Assembly (NCBI GenBank): GCA_910579935.1
Contig: CAJTVQ010000001.1
Span: forward strand, 62,001 to 126,000
Origin: an uncultured Lachnospiraceae bacterium
GTDB lineage: Bacteria > Bacillota > Clostridia > Lachnospirales > Lachnospiraceae
Direction of reading: 5' to 3'
Length of the DNA stretch: 64,000 nt
A program made the translations under genes and the position numbers. Each line of letters starts with the position of its first letter. The first letter of the stretch is position 1. The notes under the pieces were generated by a model. The model saw nothing but the letters and a program-made list of their open reading frames with translations, did no database searches and had not been told where the DNA came from. This document shows, one piece after another, positions 9,128-17,462 of this stretch.

Positions 9128-9156
9128 TTGACAACAGAATATTTGTTCGATATAAT
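9128..9156 (+). promoter_or_regulatory. Consensus promoter of the YneA-like gene with an internal LexA box
   Basis: TTGACA (9128–9133), a 17-base spacer and TATAAT (9151–9156), a perfect sigma-A consensus. The spacer contains GAATATTTGTTC (9137–9148), one mismatch from GAAC-N4-GTTC. Confidence 0.85.
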
Positions 9157-9194
9157 TCAACCATAAAGAACAAATGTTCACAACGTTTGTTCGG
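9137..9194. promoter_or_regulatory. Cluster of LexA boxes
   Basis: A perfect Gram-positive LexA box GAACAAATGTTC is at 9168–9179. A near match, CAACGTTTGTTC, follows at 9182–9193. GAATATTTGTTC lies at 9137–9148 inside the divergent promoter. Together they cover the start region of the YneA-like gene. Confidence 0.85.
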
Positions 9195-9324
9195 ATATAA
9201 AAATAGTTTCCTGCCCGGAGACTAAGGAACTGTTAAGAATTATGGAATGCGAAGCAGGCAAATCTATTCTGCTTATCTGAACTGGCAGGCGGGGAGCGGA
9301 ACCGGAATAAGAAAGGGAAAAATC

Positions 9325-9702
9325 ATGAACAAAAGCGAAGCAAGAATTTGGAATAACAAAATACGAAGGCAGCGTGAACGTAGGAAAAACATTCTTTTGA
9401 CCCTATTTACTTCCTGCCTGATTTTTGTTCTGTCCTTTACGGCAGGCAGTTTTTTATCCAATGCAGAAACAGATGATAAGGAAGTTATGTTCAAATATTA
9501 TAAAAGTATATTGATTGAAAACGGTGATACATTATGGTCTATTGCCATGGAACACAAAGCACCTGACATGGATACAAAAGCTTTGGTAGCGGAAATCAAG
9601 AAGATGAACGGTCTTAGCAGTGACCACATCACAACAGGGAATTATTTGGTCGTTCCTTATTATTCAAACGAATTTCAGGATCAGAGTTCCATAGACGGTT
9701 AA
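9325..9702 (+). CDS. LysM-domain membrane protein, YneA-like cell division suppressor
   Basis: A 125-residue protein. It has a basic cytoplasmic N-terminus of about 20 residues, one membrane helix (ILLTLFTSCLIFVLSFTAG) and an extracellular LysM domain (ENGDTLWSIAMEH to TGNYLVVPYY) that should bind peptidoglycan. The domain order, small size and position divergent from lexA match YneA, the SOS-induced division inhibitor of Bacillus. The ATG at 9325 is preferred over an upstream ATG at 9247 because GAAAGGGA precedes it and the membrane topology fits. The promoter carries LexA boxes, supporting SOS control. The division-inhibitor role is inference. Confidence 0.8.
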   Translation: MNKSEARIWNNKIRRQRERRKNILLTLFTSCLIFVLSFTAGSFLSNAETDDKEVMFKYYKSILIENGDTLWSIAMEHKAPDMDTKALVAEIKKMNGLSSDHITTGNYLVVPYYSNEFQDQSSIDG

Positions 9703-9728
9703 CAGGAGCGGCTTTCTGCCTGTGGGAC

Positions 9729-10781
9729 TCAGGGTTCCCGCAATTTAACTGCATTAGCCGCTTTTCGACGTCTTTCATCTTCCAGGGCAGCATAGTGTTT
9801 TTTTGTGGTATTGACATCTTTGTGTCCCAGTACATCAGCTACCAGATAGATGTCTCCCGTTTCACGATAGAGTGAAGTACCATATGTACTTCGAAGCTTA
9901 TGAGGAGTTATTTTTTTCAGCGAAGTTACATTAGAGGCGTATTTCTTCACCAGGTTTTCCACGGCGCGCACAGTGATACGCCGGTTTTGAATAGAAAGAA
10001 AGAGTGCATGTTCATGGCCTGATAAGGGTATTATGTGTTTTCTCTGCTCCAGATAATCCAACAGGGCCTGCTCCACTTCATCACCGAAATATACGGCAGT
10101 TTCATATCCGCCTTTCCGGCGAATTTTAATACCGTTGTTTTTAAAATCTACGTCTTCCATATCCAGTCCCACACATTCGGACACACGGATACCGGTTCCA
10201 AGAAGCAGTGTCAGAAGTGCAACATCACGTACCTTTGTTTTCTCATGATATTTTTGCTGGGATTTGGTCAGCTTTGCCCCGTCCTCTACCTGTTCGAGTA
10301 AAATTGAAACTTCATCGGCATCCAGCCGGACAATTTCTTTCTGATGGAGTTTGGGCATGGGAATCAGGGCCGCAGGATTTTTTTCTATCAATTCGGACTG
10401 ATAAAAATAGTTATAAAAACTCCTGAGTGAAGCAAGCTTACGTGATTTTCCCCTTTCCTCATTGGTTATCTCCCTGTCATCCTTCTGATAATAACTGATA
10501 TATTCCATATATTCCTCAATATCTGCTCTTGTAATCTGATCCAGGATAGTTAAGGGAAAATCTTTTATTTCCATTTTTTTGCAATAGCTGTTATTATTGT
10601 GCATGTATTCAAAAAATACCCTCAAGTCATAAGCATAAGCCAGTCGAGTCCGGGGAGATGTGTTGTTTTCAATTCCACGAAAAAACTGTCTGCAGAAAGA
10701 GGGCAGTTCTTCCAGTACATTTCTCATACGGAGGGTATTTAGCTTATTCTGTTCATCATGATAATTTTTCTTACTTTCCAT
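9729..10781 (-). CDS. Tyrosine recombinase (phage-integrase family)
   Basis: A 350-residue tyrosine recombinase. It has an N-terminal SAM-like core-binding domain (NTSPRTRLAYAYDLRVFFEY to NPAALIPMPK) and a C-terminal catalytic domain with the arginine in GTGIRVSECVGLD, the HKLR box, GHKDVNTTKKHY with the second histidine, and the tyrosine nucleophile. It resembles chromosomal XerC/XerD-type enzymes more than phage integrases, and no attachment site or prophage is seen nearby. The ATG at 10781 overlaps the stop of the upstream TtcA-like gene (TAATG), so the two are coupled. A start five codons earlier is possible. Confidence 0.85.
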   Translation of the reverse strand: MESKKNYHDEQNKLNTLRMRNVLEELPSFCRQFFRGIENNTSPRTRLAYAYDLRVFFEYMHNNNSYCKKMEIKDFPLTILDQITRADIEEYMEYISYYQKDDREITNEERGKSRKLASLRSFYNYFYQSELIEKNPAALIPMPKLHQKEIVRLDADEVSILLEQVEDGAKLTKSQQKYHEKTKVRDVALLTLLLGTGIRVSECVGLDMEDVDFKNNGIKIRRKGGYETAVYFGDEVEQALLDYLEQRKHIIPLSGHEHALFLSIQNRRITVRAVENLVKKYASNVTSLKKITPHKLRSTYGTSLYRETGDIYLVADVLGHKDVNTTKKHYAALEDERRRKAANAVKLREP

Positions 10782-11500
10782 TATAATACAGGCCATCCTT
10801 TCATATTTCCTGTCCTGATCGCGGTAAACATGCGTTCCTTCACACCGGGGTTTTCAAGATTTAACTGACGCAGCAGATTTTTGGTATATTCTCTTTTTGT
10901 ATAGCCGTCCGCGGGACAGGGACTTTTTACAACGGGTATATCGTATTTATTTACAAAACCAATCACATCGGCTTCATTCATGTATAAGAGAGGCCGGATG
11001 ACAGTAAGCTCCGTACGGTCCAGATAGGTCACAGGAGCAAAGGTATGGAACCTGCCCTCGAAAATCAGGGACATCAGCATGGTTTCCACTACATCGTCCT
11101 TATGATGGGCATATGCTACTTTATTACAGCCAGCCTGTTTAATGGCATCATTCAAAGCGCCTTTCCGCATCTTGGCGCATAAGGAGCAGGGATTGGATTC
11201 TTTTCTGTCTTCAAAGATGATTTTTGCAATGTCTGTATGTACAATTGTATATTCTACTTCTAATGAACTGCAAAGAGCTGTTATTTTGTCCAGATTCAGA
11301 TTCTGGAAGCCCAAATCAACAGTGACTGCATGAATTTGGAAAGGTTTCGGATAAAAACGTTTTAAGCCGTGTAATGCATAAAGAAGGGTAAGACTATCCT
11401 TTCCACCGGAAATACCAATAGCAATCCGATCGTTTTCTTCAATCATATGATAATCGTCAACCGCTTTCCTTACATAGCTTAGTACCTGCTGCAGCTTCAT
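10781..11500 (-). CDS. TtcA-like PP-loop tRNA thiolation enzyme
   Basis: A 239-residue ATP-pyrophosphatase. The PP-loop SGGKDS is at residues 31–36, a CSLC pair at residues 105–108 and a further cysteine in SPCPADGYTKR. These are the features of the TtcA/TilS-like family that activates a tRNA base for sulfur transfer, with cysteines that can hold a 4Fe-4S cluster. The ATG at 11500 is set by GGAGG nine bases upstream. It is coupled to the recombinase gene. Whether cytidine 32 is the target cannot be told from the sequence. Confidence 0.85.
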   Translation of the reverse strand: MKLQQVLSYVRKAVDDYHMIEENDRIAIGISGGKDSLTLLYALHGLKRFYPKPFQIHAVTVDLGFQNLNLDKITALCSSLEVEYTIVHTDIAKIIFEDRKESNPCSLCAKMRKGALNDAIKQAGCNKVAYAHHKDDVVETMLMSLIFEGRFHTFAPVTYLDRTELTVIRPLLYMNEADVIGFVNKYDIPVVKSPCPADGYTKREYTKNLLRQLNLENPGVKERMFTAIRTGNMKGWPVL

Positions 11501-11582
11501 GATACCTCCTTCGGAAACTGATTCAAAATCCGATATATTCTGAGAATTTAGTAGTTTGAACATTGCCTGCTCTCAGTTTTTA

Positions 11583-11611
11583 ATTATAAAGGAAAGCAAC
11601 TTTAAATACAA
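11583..11611 (-). promoter_or_regulatory. Promoter of the ttcA-like–recombinase unit
   Basis: On the minus strand TTGTAT (11606–11611), a 17-base spacer and TATAAT (11583–11588), about 80 bases before the ttcA-like start. Confidence 0.6.
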
Positions 11612-11745
11612 TATCAGGAATCATATTTATGTGGGAACCTTTGGACAGGAGAAAGATTTTGTGTATCTCTATTGCAGATAATGTGGTACAATATTATAAT
11701 AAATATATATTTTTTTTCAACTATTACGATAAAGGAGTAGCAGAT

Positions 11746-13131
11746 ATGAAATTCCATATTGATAAGAAATATATCCGATGGGGGGTTACCGCATTTCTTG
11801 TCATTGCGGCAAGCATCTTTTTTTACTATCTCTTATTTCACCGCGCAAATATTTCCGCCGGCTTAAGCGCTTTTGTTGGAATCACGATGCCCATTTTGGA
11901 TGGGCTGCTTATGGCATATGTACTTACACCGCTTTTAAACGGGATAGAGAAGAGAGTAGTTATTCCGCTCTGCTGGAAATGTAATGTGAATACGGTAGAA
12001 AAGAAAAATAAGAAAAAAATACGTGCGGTATCCATTTTACTGACACTGATTGTCGTAACAATGGCATTGTATTCTTTTTTTGCAACAGTTATTCCGCAAT
12101 TGGTGAGAAGCATACAAAGCATCATATTACAGTTCCCCATTTATATTAATAACCTGACGGTATGGATTACCAATCTGTTGGCGAATAATCCGGATATTGA
12201 ATCAATTGTCATGGAACTTTTGGATAAATATTCGGTTGAACTGAACAATTTCCTGAATTTGAGTGTTCTTCCGAGAATGAATGAGTTCATCCGTAATGTT
12301 TCCTTAAGTTTAATAAGCTTTCTGAAAACTTTATGGAATTTGATCATCGGCTTCATTATCTCCATTTATATTTTGGGAAGCAAAGAACTCTTTGCAGGGC
12401 AGGCGAAGAAAATGGTCTATGCAATCTTTGAGACAGATACGGCAAATGCAGTCATATCGGATGTACGATTCACTCACAAGACATTTGTTGGTTTTATTGT
12501 CGGCAAAATTATCGATTCCATCATTATCGGTATTATCTGTTTTGCCGGAACGAGTATTATGGGAACACCATATGCAATACTTGTCAGCGTTATCGTAGGC
12601 ATAACCAATATCATTCCGTTTTTTGGCCCGTATTTAGGCGCTATCCCCAGTGCATTGCTCATTTTAATGGTAAATCCGTTACAGTGCCTGTATTTTATTA
12701 TATTTATTCTGATCTTACAGCAATTTGACGGCAATATCCTTGGGCCGAAAATTTTAGGTGATTCCACTGGTTTATCCGGTTTTTGGGTTATTTTTTCCAT
12801 CACCCTGTTCGGTGGTATGTTCGGTATTCTTGGAATGGTAGCGGGCGTACCGGTATTCGCGGTTTTTTATGCCGCAGTCAGGGCAGTCATCAATACGTTG
12901 CTTGCCAAAAAGAATCTGCCTACTGAAACTGCTGAATATTTGGATGTAGGTTCCATTGAAGGAACGGAATTCCACCCGTATCTTCCGCAAAAAATTGCGG
13001 AACAGAGCAGCCCTTCCAGCGTTTCTGTAAGAAAGAGCATGATCAGACATATGTTTGGAAGAAAGAATACGGACAATTCTATGGAAAATTCAGGAGAAAT
13101 AGAAGAGGAAAACGGAAAGGAAGAAGAGTAG
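11746..13131 (+). CDS. AI-2E family transporter
   Basis: A 461-residue membrane protein with about eight helices in the order of the AI-2E (PF01594) family. The central soluble segment holds many short hydrophobic helices and is followed by GIICFAGTSIMGTPYA, TNIIPFFGPYLGAIPSALL and an FDGNILGPKILGDSTGLSGF motif characteristic of the family. The C-terminal 80 residues are polar and cytoplasmic. Relatives transport AI-2 or act as Na+/H+ antiporters, so the substrate is open. AAAGGAG nine bases before the ATG at 11746 sets the start. dtd follows after one base. Confidence 0.9.
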   Translation: MKFHIDKKYIRWGVTAFLVIAASIFFYYLLFHRANISAGLSAFVGITMPILDGLLMAYVLTPLLNGIEKRVVIPLCWKCNVNTVEKKNKKKIRAVSILLTLIVVTMALYSFFATVIPQLVRSIQSIILQFPIYINNLTVWITNLLANNPDIESIVMELLDKYSVELNNFLNLSVLPRMNEFIRNVSLSLISFLKTLWNLIIGFIISIYILGSKELFAGQAKKMVYAIFETDTANAVISDVRFTHKTFVGFIVGKIIDSIIIGIICFAGTSIMGTPYAILVSVIVGITNIIPFFGPYLGAIPSALLILMVNPLQCLYFIIFILILQQFDGNILGPKILGDSTGLSGFWVIFSITLFGGMFGILGMVAGVPVFAVFYAAVRAVINTLLAKKNLPTETAEYLDVGSIEGTEFHPYLPQKIAEQSSPSSVSVRKSMIRHMFGRKNTDNSMENSGEIEEENGKEEE

Positions 13132-13132
13132 T

Positions 13133-13579
13133 ATGCGTTTTATGATACAGCGTGTGACACATGCCGATGTCCAGGTGAAAAAACAGACCATCGGTAAAAT
13201 AGAGCGTGGATTTTTGGTCTTTGTTGGAATATCTGCAGAAGATACGGAAGAAATTGCGGATAAAATGATAAAGAAATTATTAGGACTAAGAATTTTTGAA
13301 GATGAAAACGGAAAAACTAATTTGGACCTGCATACAGTGTCCGGCGATTTGTTAATTATTTCACAATTTACATTGTATGCTGATTGCCGTAAGGGAAACC
13401 GGCCATCGTTTATTCATGCAGGTGCTCCGGATATGGCCAGCGCTTTATATGAATATATCTTAAAGGAATGTAAAAAGATCATTCCTAATACCCAGCATGG
13501 GGAGTTTGGGGCCGATATGGAAGTATCATTAATAAATGATGGTCCTTTTACCATATGGCTGGATTCGGATGAATTATAA
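13133..13579 (+). CDS. dtd: D-aminoacyl-tRNA deacylase
   Basis: A 148-residue protein with the complete DTD fold: MRFMIQRVTHADVQV at the N-terminus, LLIISQFTLYADCRKGNRPS (the SQFTLYA motif) and the C-terminal NDGPFTIWLDS (Gly-cisPro region). It removes D-amino acids from mischarged tRNA. It starts one base after the AI-2E gene. Confidence 0.95.
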   Translation: MRFMIQRVTHADVQVKKQTIGKIERGFLVFVGISAEDTEEIADKMIKKLLGLRIFEDENGKTNLDLHTVSGDLLIISQFTLYADCRKGNRPSFIHAGAPDMASALYEYILKECKKIIPNTQHGEFGADMEVSLINDGPFTIWLDSDEL

Positions 13580-13598
13580 AAAAGGGATTAAAATAAAT

Positions 13599-13826
13599 AT
13601 GAAAACTTTAATCATTTGTACGATCATAATATTTTTAATAATATTTTTGGGTGTATATCCACGTTATAAAAAAATGCGCAAAGAAAAAGAACATAGTGCT
13701 GTTGCAGAATTTCGGAACAACTATACGGAACGCCGGAAAGAAATGCAAAGACATAGGGATGCTTTAACTTCAACTACCAATTATATTACAAAATATAACA
13801 GTTCTGAAGATTATAGGGAAAAATAA
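13599..13826 (+). CDS. Small single-span membrane protein, unknown function
   Basis: A 75-residue protein. An N-terminal membrane helix (LIICTIIIFLIIFLGVY) is followed by a strongly charged cytoplasmic tail rich in Lys, Arg and Glu and ending in a polar stretch. It starts 19 bases after dtd. The ribosome binding site (AGGGA) is weak and distant. An in-frame ATG at 13569 inside dtd is an alternative start. It is not recognised as a named family. Confidence 0.6.
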   Translation: MKTLIICTIIIFLIIFLGVYPRYKKMRKEKEHSAVAEFRNNYTERRKEMQRHRDALTSTTNYITKYNSSEDYREK

Positions 13827-13860
13827 AATAATATATATCCTAATTTTAACGGATTACTTA

Positions 13861-13943
13861 GAGCCAGGTATTAGTTTTTCAAAAGCAAACTTAATATCTG
13901 GCTCCGAGCAACTATTCGTTAAACTTGTCTTTTGCGAATAGTT
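13861..13943. repeat. Two adjacent inverted repeats downstream of dtd
   Basis: GAGCCAGGTATTA (13861–13873) pairs with TAATATCTGGCTC (13892–13904), a 13-bp stem with one G·T. A perfect 9-bp stem follows: AACTATTCG (13910–13918) with CGAATAGTT (13935–13943). Neither is followed by a good T-tract. They occupy the space between two convergent genes. Confidence 0.6.
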
Positions 13944-13984
13944 TGATGTGGCTTAATATTACAATATATCTGTGGCTCCTAAAA

Positions 13985-14608
13985 TTATTTTTTACTTTCA
14001 AAGTCTTCTACAAACTGGATGATCAGCCGAACAGTTCCTTCTACGCCAAGAACACTGCTGTTAATGCACAAATCATAGCTGTCTGCACGTCCCCATTTTT
14101 TAGAAGAATAATAGTTATAGTAGCTTTGACGCTGTTTATCCTTCTTATTGATCATTTCCTTTGCTTTGGATTCCGTAAGGCTGTATCTTTCCATAATACG
14201 CCTTATTTTTGCATCCTCGTTACCATAGATGAACAGATGAACACAATTTTTATATTCGCTTAAAGCGTAATCCGCACAACGACCTACAATGACGCAGGGA
14301 CCTTCATCCGCAATTTTTTTGATGGTATCAAACTGTGCTAAAAATACCTTGTGACTGATCGGCATATCTACAAAGGAAGAGGCATTATATCCAAAGGAAT
14401 AAGTATCCATAACAAGATTATAGAGGAAAGAATTGGTCGGTCTTTCATCATGATTTTGAATCATTTCCTCACAAAAACCGCTTTCTTTTGCAGCTCTTGT
14501 AAGCAGTTCCTTGTCATAACATGTAATATTGAAATATTCCGCTACTTTTTCTCCGATTTCCCGTCCGGCCGAACCAAACTGACGTCCTATTGTAATGATC
14601 GTATTCAT
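13985..14608 (-). CDS. Cytidylate kinase-like family protein (copy 2)
   Basis: A 207-residue paralogue of the gene at 7635–8261. It shares the P-loop ITIGRQFGSAGREIGEKVA, YDKELLTRAAKESG, the motif CVIVGRCADYAL and the C-terminal YDLCINSS box. An AGGAGGA site sits about nine bases before the ATG, and a good promoter lies upstream. The reaction is not established for the family. Two divergent copies within 7 kb suggest an old duplication with specialisation. Confidence 0.85.
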   Translation of the reverse strand: MNTIITIGRQFGSAGREIGEKVAEYFNITCYDKELLTRAAKESGFCEEMIQNHDERPTNSFLYNLVMDTYSFGYNASSFVDMPISHKVFLAQFDTIKKIADEGPCVIVGRCADYALSEYKNCVHLFIYGNEDAKIRRIMERYSLTESKAKEMINKKDKQRQSYYNYYSSKKWGRADSYDLCINSSVLGVEGTVRLIIQFVEDFESKK

Positions 14609-14653
14609 TTTAAAATTCCTCCTGTCTGCGCTAAAGTCATAATCTGTAATTAT

Positions 14654-14682
14654 ATTATATAGAAAACACTAAAAAATAGCAA
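14654..14682 (-). promoter_or_regulatory. Promoter of cytidylate kinase-like copy 2
   Basis: On the minus strand TTGCTA (14677–14682), a 17-base spacer and TATAAT (14654–14659). Confidence 0.65.
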
Positions 14683-14692
14683 TCATAAGTTA

Positions 14693-14719
14693 ATCCATGA
14701 ATCGAATCCGTTCATGGAT
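14693..14719 (-). terminator. Hairpin after rluD
   Basis: A perfect 9-bp stem, ATCCATGAA (14693–14701) with TTCATGGAT (14711–14719), 19 bases past the rluD stop. There is no clear T-tract, so termination is uncertain. Confidence 0.4.
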
Positions 14720-14737
14720 CAAATGGCAGAACATAAT

Positions 14738-15670
14738 TTATAATATACGAAGCAGATGCTGGAAATATTCAGGCAAGGGCGCATCCGTTTCTATATATGT
14801 TCCGGTTCGCGGATGTTCGAAACCGAGTATCTTGGCATGAAGGCATTGTCCTTCCAGTTTATAGGGACTCTTTCTGCCTGCAGCATACACTTCGTCACCC
14901 AAGAGCGGATGACCAATACTCGCCATATGAACCCGTATCTGATGGGTACGTCCGGTTTCCAGCCGGCATTCAATATAAGTATAGTTTGGAAACCGATACA
15001 ATACTTTAATATGCGTTACCGCGGTTTTTCCGTTTTTTTCATTGACAGCCATTCTTTTCCGGTCCGTCGGATGTCTTCCGATTGGAGCTGATATGGTTTT
15101 TTCATCCTCTGAAAGCACTCCGTAACATATTGCATGATACCGTCTTACCACAGAATGTTCTTTTAGCTGGGCTGCGATCCGGTTATGGGAATAATCGTTC
15201 TTACAGATAATGACCGATCCGGTGGTGTCCCTGTCAATGCGGTGCACGATACCCGGCCTCAGAATTCCGTTAATACCGGATAGATTGCCCTTACAATGTT
15301 CCATTACTGCATTTACGAGAGTACCCGTATAATGTCCCGCTGCCGGATGAACAACCATTCCTTTCGGCTTATTTACCACCAATACATCTTCATCTTCAAA
15401 CAGAATATCCAAAGGGATTTTTTCCGGCAGAATATCGGGTTCCGATGCAGGCGGCAATTCAAACCGCACTTCATCGTCACATTTCACACGGTAATTGGCT
15501 TTCACAGGACTGCCATTCACTTGAACCAGTCCTTCTTTTAACAGTTTTTGAATATAGGAGCGGGACAAGGAACCGATGCATCCGCTCAGAAATTTATCAA
15601 TTCGCTCATCTTCTGTTTCTTCCGTTATCTGAAAACAATAAATCCTGTTTTGTTCCGTTTTTGAAGCCAT
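14738..15670 (-). CDS. rluD: RluD-family 23S rRNA pseudouridine synthase
   Basis: A 310-residue RluA/RluD-family enzyme. It has an N-terminal S4 RNA-binding domain (RIDKFLSGCIGSLSRSYIQK to the VQVNG motif), then the catalytic domain with VVNKPKGMVVHPAAGHYTGT and the catalytic aspartate in GIVHRIDRDTTG, and the LETGRTHQIRVHMASIGHP box. It isomerises uridines in the large-subunit rRNA. Here aroB sits where lspA would often be. Which of the several Firmicute RluD paralogues it matches is uncertain. Confidence 0.9.
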   Translation of the reverse strand: MASKTEQNRIYCFQITEETEDERIDKFLSGCIGSLSRSYIQKLLKEGLVQVNGSPVKANYRVKCDDEVRFELPPASEPDILPEKIPLDILFEDEDVLVVNKPKGMVVHPAAGHYTGTLVNAVMEHCKGNLSGINGILRPGIVHRIDRDTTGSVIICKNDYSHNRIAAQLKEHSVVRRYHAICYGVLSEDEKTISAPIGRHPTDRKRMAVNEKNGKTAVTHIKVLYRFPNYTYIECRLETGRTHQIRVHMASIGHPLLGDEVYAAGRKSPYKLEGQCLHAKILGFEHPRTGTYIETDAPLPEYFQHLLRIL

Positions 15671-15727
15671 TGTTCTCCCTCTGCCTGAAAATCCATGCTT
15701 CTAAATACAATTGCAGTATTTAACTTT

Positions 15728-16837
15728 CTATTCTGCCTTATCATCATCACTGAAATAAATTTCCCGGACAGCATTTAAAATATCCTCGTCCGTAACCGTC
15801 ATGTCAAGAACGGCTTTTCCTACTTTTTTCAACAACACAAACCGGATTCTTCCGGCATCCATTTTCTTATCCGATTTTGTCAGGTGCAGAATTTCTTCCG
15901 GCTCGATATCATCGACAGAAATCGGAAGGTTAAATGGCACAAACATATCCCGTATCTCGTAATATTCTTCCATGCTGAGTAATTCATGTTTCCAGGAAAT
16001 ATATGCTGCGGCAACACAGCCAAGTGCCACGCATTCTCCATGGTACAGTTCAAAATTTTTTGCCTTTTCAATGGCATGGCCAATGGTATGACCGAAATTT
16101 AAAAGTGCACGGTCCCCTTTCTCCGTAGGGTCTTTTTCCACTACCATTTTCTTTATCGTACTGCTTTTCATCACCATTTCTTCCAATACGTCCGGATTGC
16201 GTTCACATATCTCATACATATGGTCCAGCAGCCACTCATAAAACAGGTGATCCCTTATTAATCCGTGTTTCATAATCTCTGCAAACCCGGAAAAGAACTG
16301 TCTTTCTTCCAGTGTTTTCAATACGGACACATTCATATATACCAGCCTGGGCATATAAAAAGCCCCTACCATATTTTTGTATCCGTCAAAATCCACACCG
16401 GTCTTTCCGCCGATGCTGCTGTCCGCCTGTGCTAAAAGTGTGGTCGGAATCTGGATGAAGTCAATTCCCCGAAGATAGGTTGCGGCCGTATAACCGGTCA
16501 GATCCCCTACTACACCGCCGCCCAAGGCAATGAGTACATCCTTTCTGTCAAATCCTTCCCGGATCAGAAACGTATAGGCATCCTTTACGGTATCCAGCGT
16601 TTTATTGCCTTCTCCCGCCGGAAAGCAGAATACTACTGCTTTTTTACATTTTTCCTGAATGCAGTCCAGGATTTCCCGTGCATATAAAGGTTCCACGTCA
16701 GAGTCTGTGAACACGCAGATTTTACGGTCTGACAGTTCCAGCTCATCCAATTCCTCTCCAAGCCCGTCGAAACTCTTGGAAAAAACAATATCATAACAGG
16801 GTTTCTTGTTATAGTTGATGGTTAATCTCTGTGCCAT
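15728..16837 (-). CDS. aroB: 3-dehydroquinate synthase
   Basis: A 369-residue AroB, the second enzyme of the shikimate pathway, converting DAHP to 3-dehydroquinate with NAD and a metal ion. Visible motifs are ALGGGVVGDLTGYTAATYLRG and the substrate region TTLLAQADSSIGGKTGVD, then LNFGHTIGHAIEK with the metal-binding histidines. The ATG at 16837 has AGGAGG nine bases upstream. A start ten codons earlier would lie inside that site. A terminator separates it from sepF, so aroB–rluD may form their own unit. Confidence 0.93.
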   Translation of the reverse strand: MAQRLTINYNKKPCYDIVFSKSFDGLGEELDELELSDRKICVFTDSDVEPLYAREILDCIQEKCKKAVVFCFPAGEGNKTLDTVKDAYTFLIREGFDRKDVLIALGGGVVGDLTGYTAATYLRGIDFIQIPTTLLAQADSSIGGKTGVDFDGYKNMVGAFYMPRLVYMNVSVLKTLEERQFFSGFAEIMKHGLIRDHLFYEWLLDHMYEICERNPDVLEEMVMKSSTIKKMVVEKDPTEKGDRALLNFGHTIGHAIEKAKNFELYHGECVALGCVAAAYISWKHELLSMEEYYEIRDMFVPFNLPISVDDIEPEEILHLTKSDKKMDAGRIRFVLLKKVGKAVLDMTVTDEDILNAVREIYFSDDDKAE

Positions 16838-16875
16838 CGGAAATTTCCTCCTTCTCATAAGTTCCATACACTTAA

Positions 16876-16898
16876 AAACTTCCCATTGCGGGAAGTTT
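16876..16898 (-). terminator. Terminator after sepF
   Basis: A perfect 9-bp stem (16876–16884 with 16890–16898) with a five-base loop. On the minus strand the stem ends in a run of five T. Confidence 0.75.
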
Positions 16899-16928
16899 CT
16901 ATCATTCTGTCATAAGTATAAAGAAACT

Positions 16929-17432
16929 CTACTTATTGATCGGTACGTCAAATGCGCCTGAGATCAGTTCCTGAAAATCACCGGAGATATCTACACTGGC
17001 CGGTGTAATAATAAATATATAGTGAGATATCTTCTGCAGATTCCCACTGATCGCAAAACAGGAACCCGATGTAAAATCAATGATTCTCTGGGCAACATCT
17101 ACATCCAAGCCTTCCAGATTCAACACGACGGTCCGGTTTGCGAGAAGCGTTTCCGTAATCTCCCTGCCGTCTTCTACGGAAGTTGGTTTAATTACACACA
17201 CTTCCATTCCGGCCCCTGTCAGTTTTCTGGGCTGTCTTGTCATAGGTGTAATCTTCGGATTTGTCTTCTTTACTGCTTCTTCCGCCTGCATGGGTTCTTC
17301 TTTCAGGACAGGCTGTTTTTTTGGCTGGGGCTGTTTCGGTACTTCATCCGGTTCATCATAATAGTCATCGTCATAATAATCATCGTCGTCATTCAGTTTC
17401 ATATAATTCAAAAATTTATCCATTACACCCAT
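16929..17432 (-). CDS. sepF: Cell division protein SepF
   Basis: A 167-residue protein. A short amphipathic N-terminus (MGVMDKFLNYMKL) for membrane binding is followed by an acidic, tyrosine-rich linker (DDDDYYDDDYYDEPDE) and a proline/lysine stretch. The SepF domain runs from about residue 75 (VCVIKPTSVEDGREI, RTVVLNLEGLDVDVAQR, DFTSGSCFAISG). SepF tethers FtsZ to the membrane. The yggS neighbour is the usual Firmicute context. Confidence 0.92.
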   Translation of the reverse strand: MGVMDKFLNYMKLNDDDDYYDDDYYDEPDEVPKQPQPKKQPVLKEEPMQAEEAVKKTNPKITPMTRQPRKLTGAGMEVCVIKPTSVEDGREITETLLANRTVVLNLEGLDVDVAQRIIDFTSGSCFAISGNLQKISHYIFIITPASVDISGDFQELISGAFDVPINK

Positions 17433-17462
17433 TATTTCAACTGTCTCCTTAATACATGGCGG

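Noticed and set aside
9729..10781. Tyrosine recombinase as the integrase of a prophage or element
   Set aside because: No phage genes, direct repeats or tRNA target nearby. It is coupled to a housekeeping tRNA-modification gene, like a resident XerC/D-type enzyme.
13861..13943. Hairpins downstream of dtd as a riboswitch or small RNA
   Set aside because: They lie between convergent genes with no promoter-like sequence I could support and no conserved RNA motif, so they are listed only as inverted repeats.
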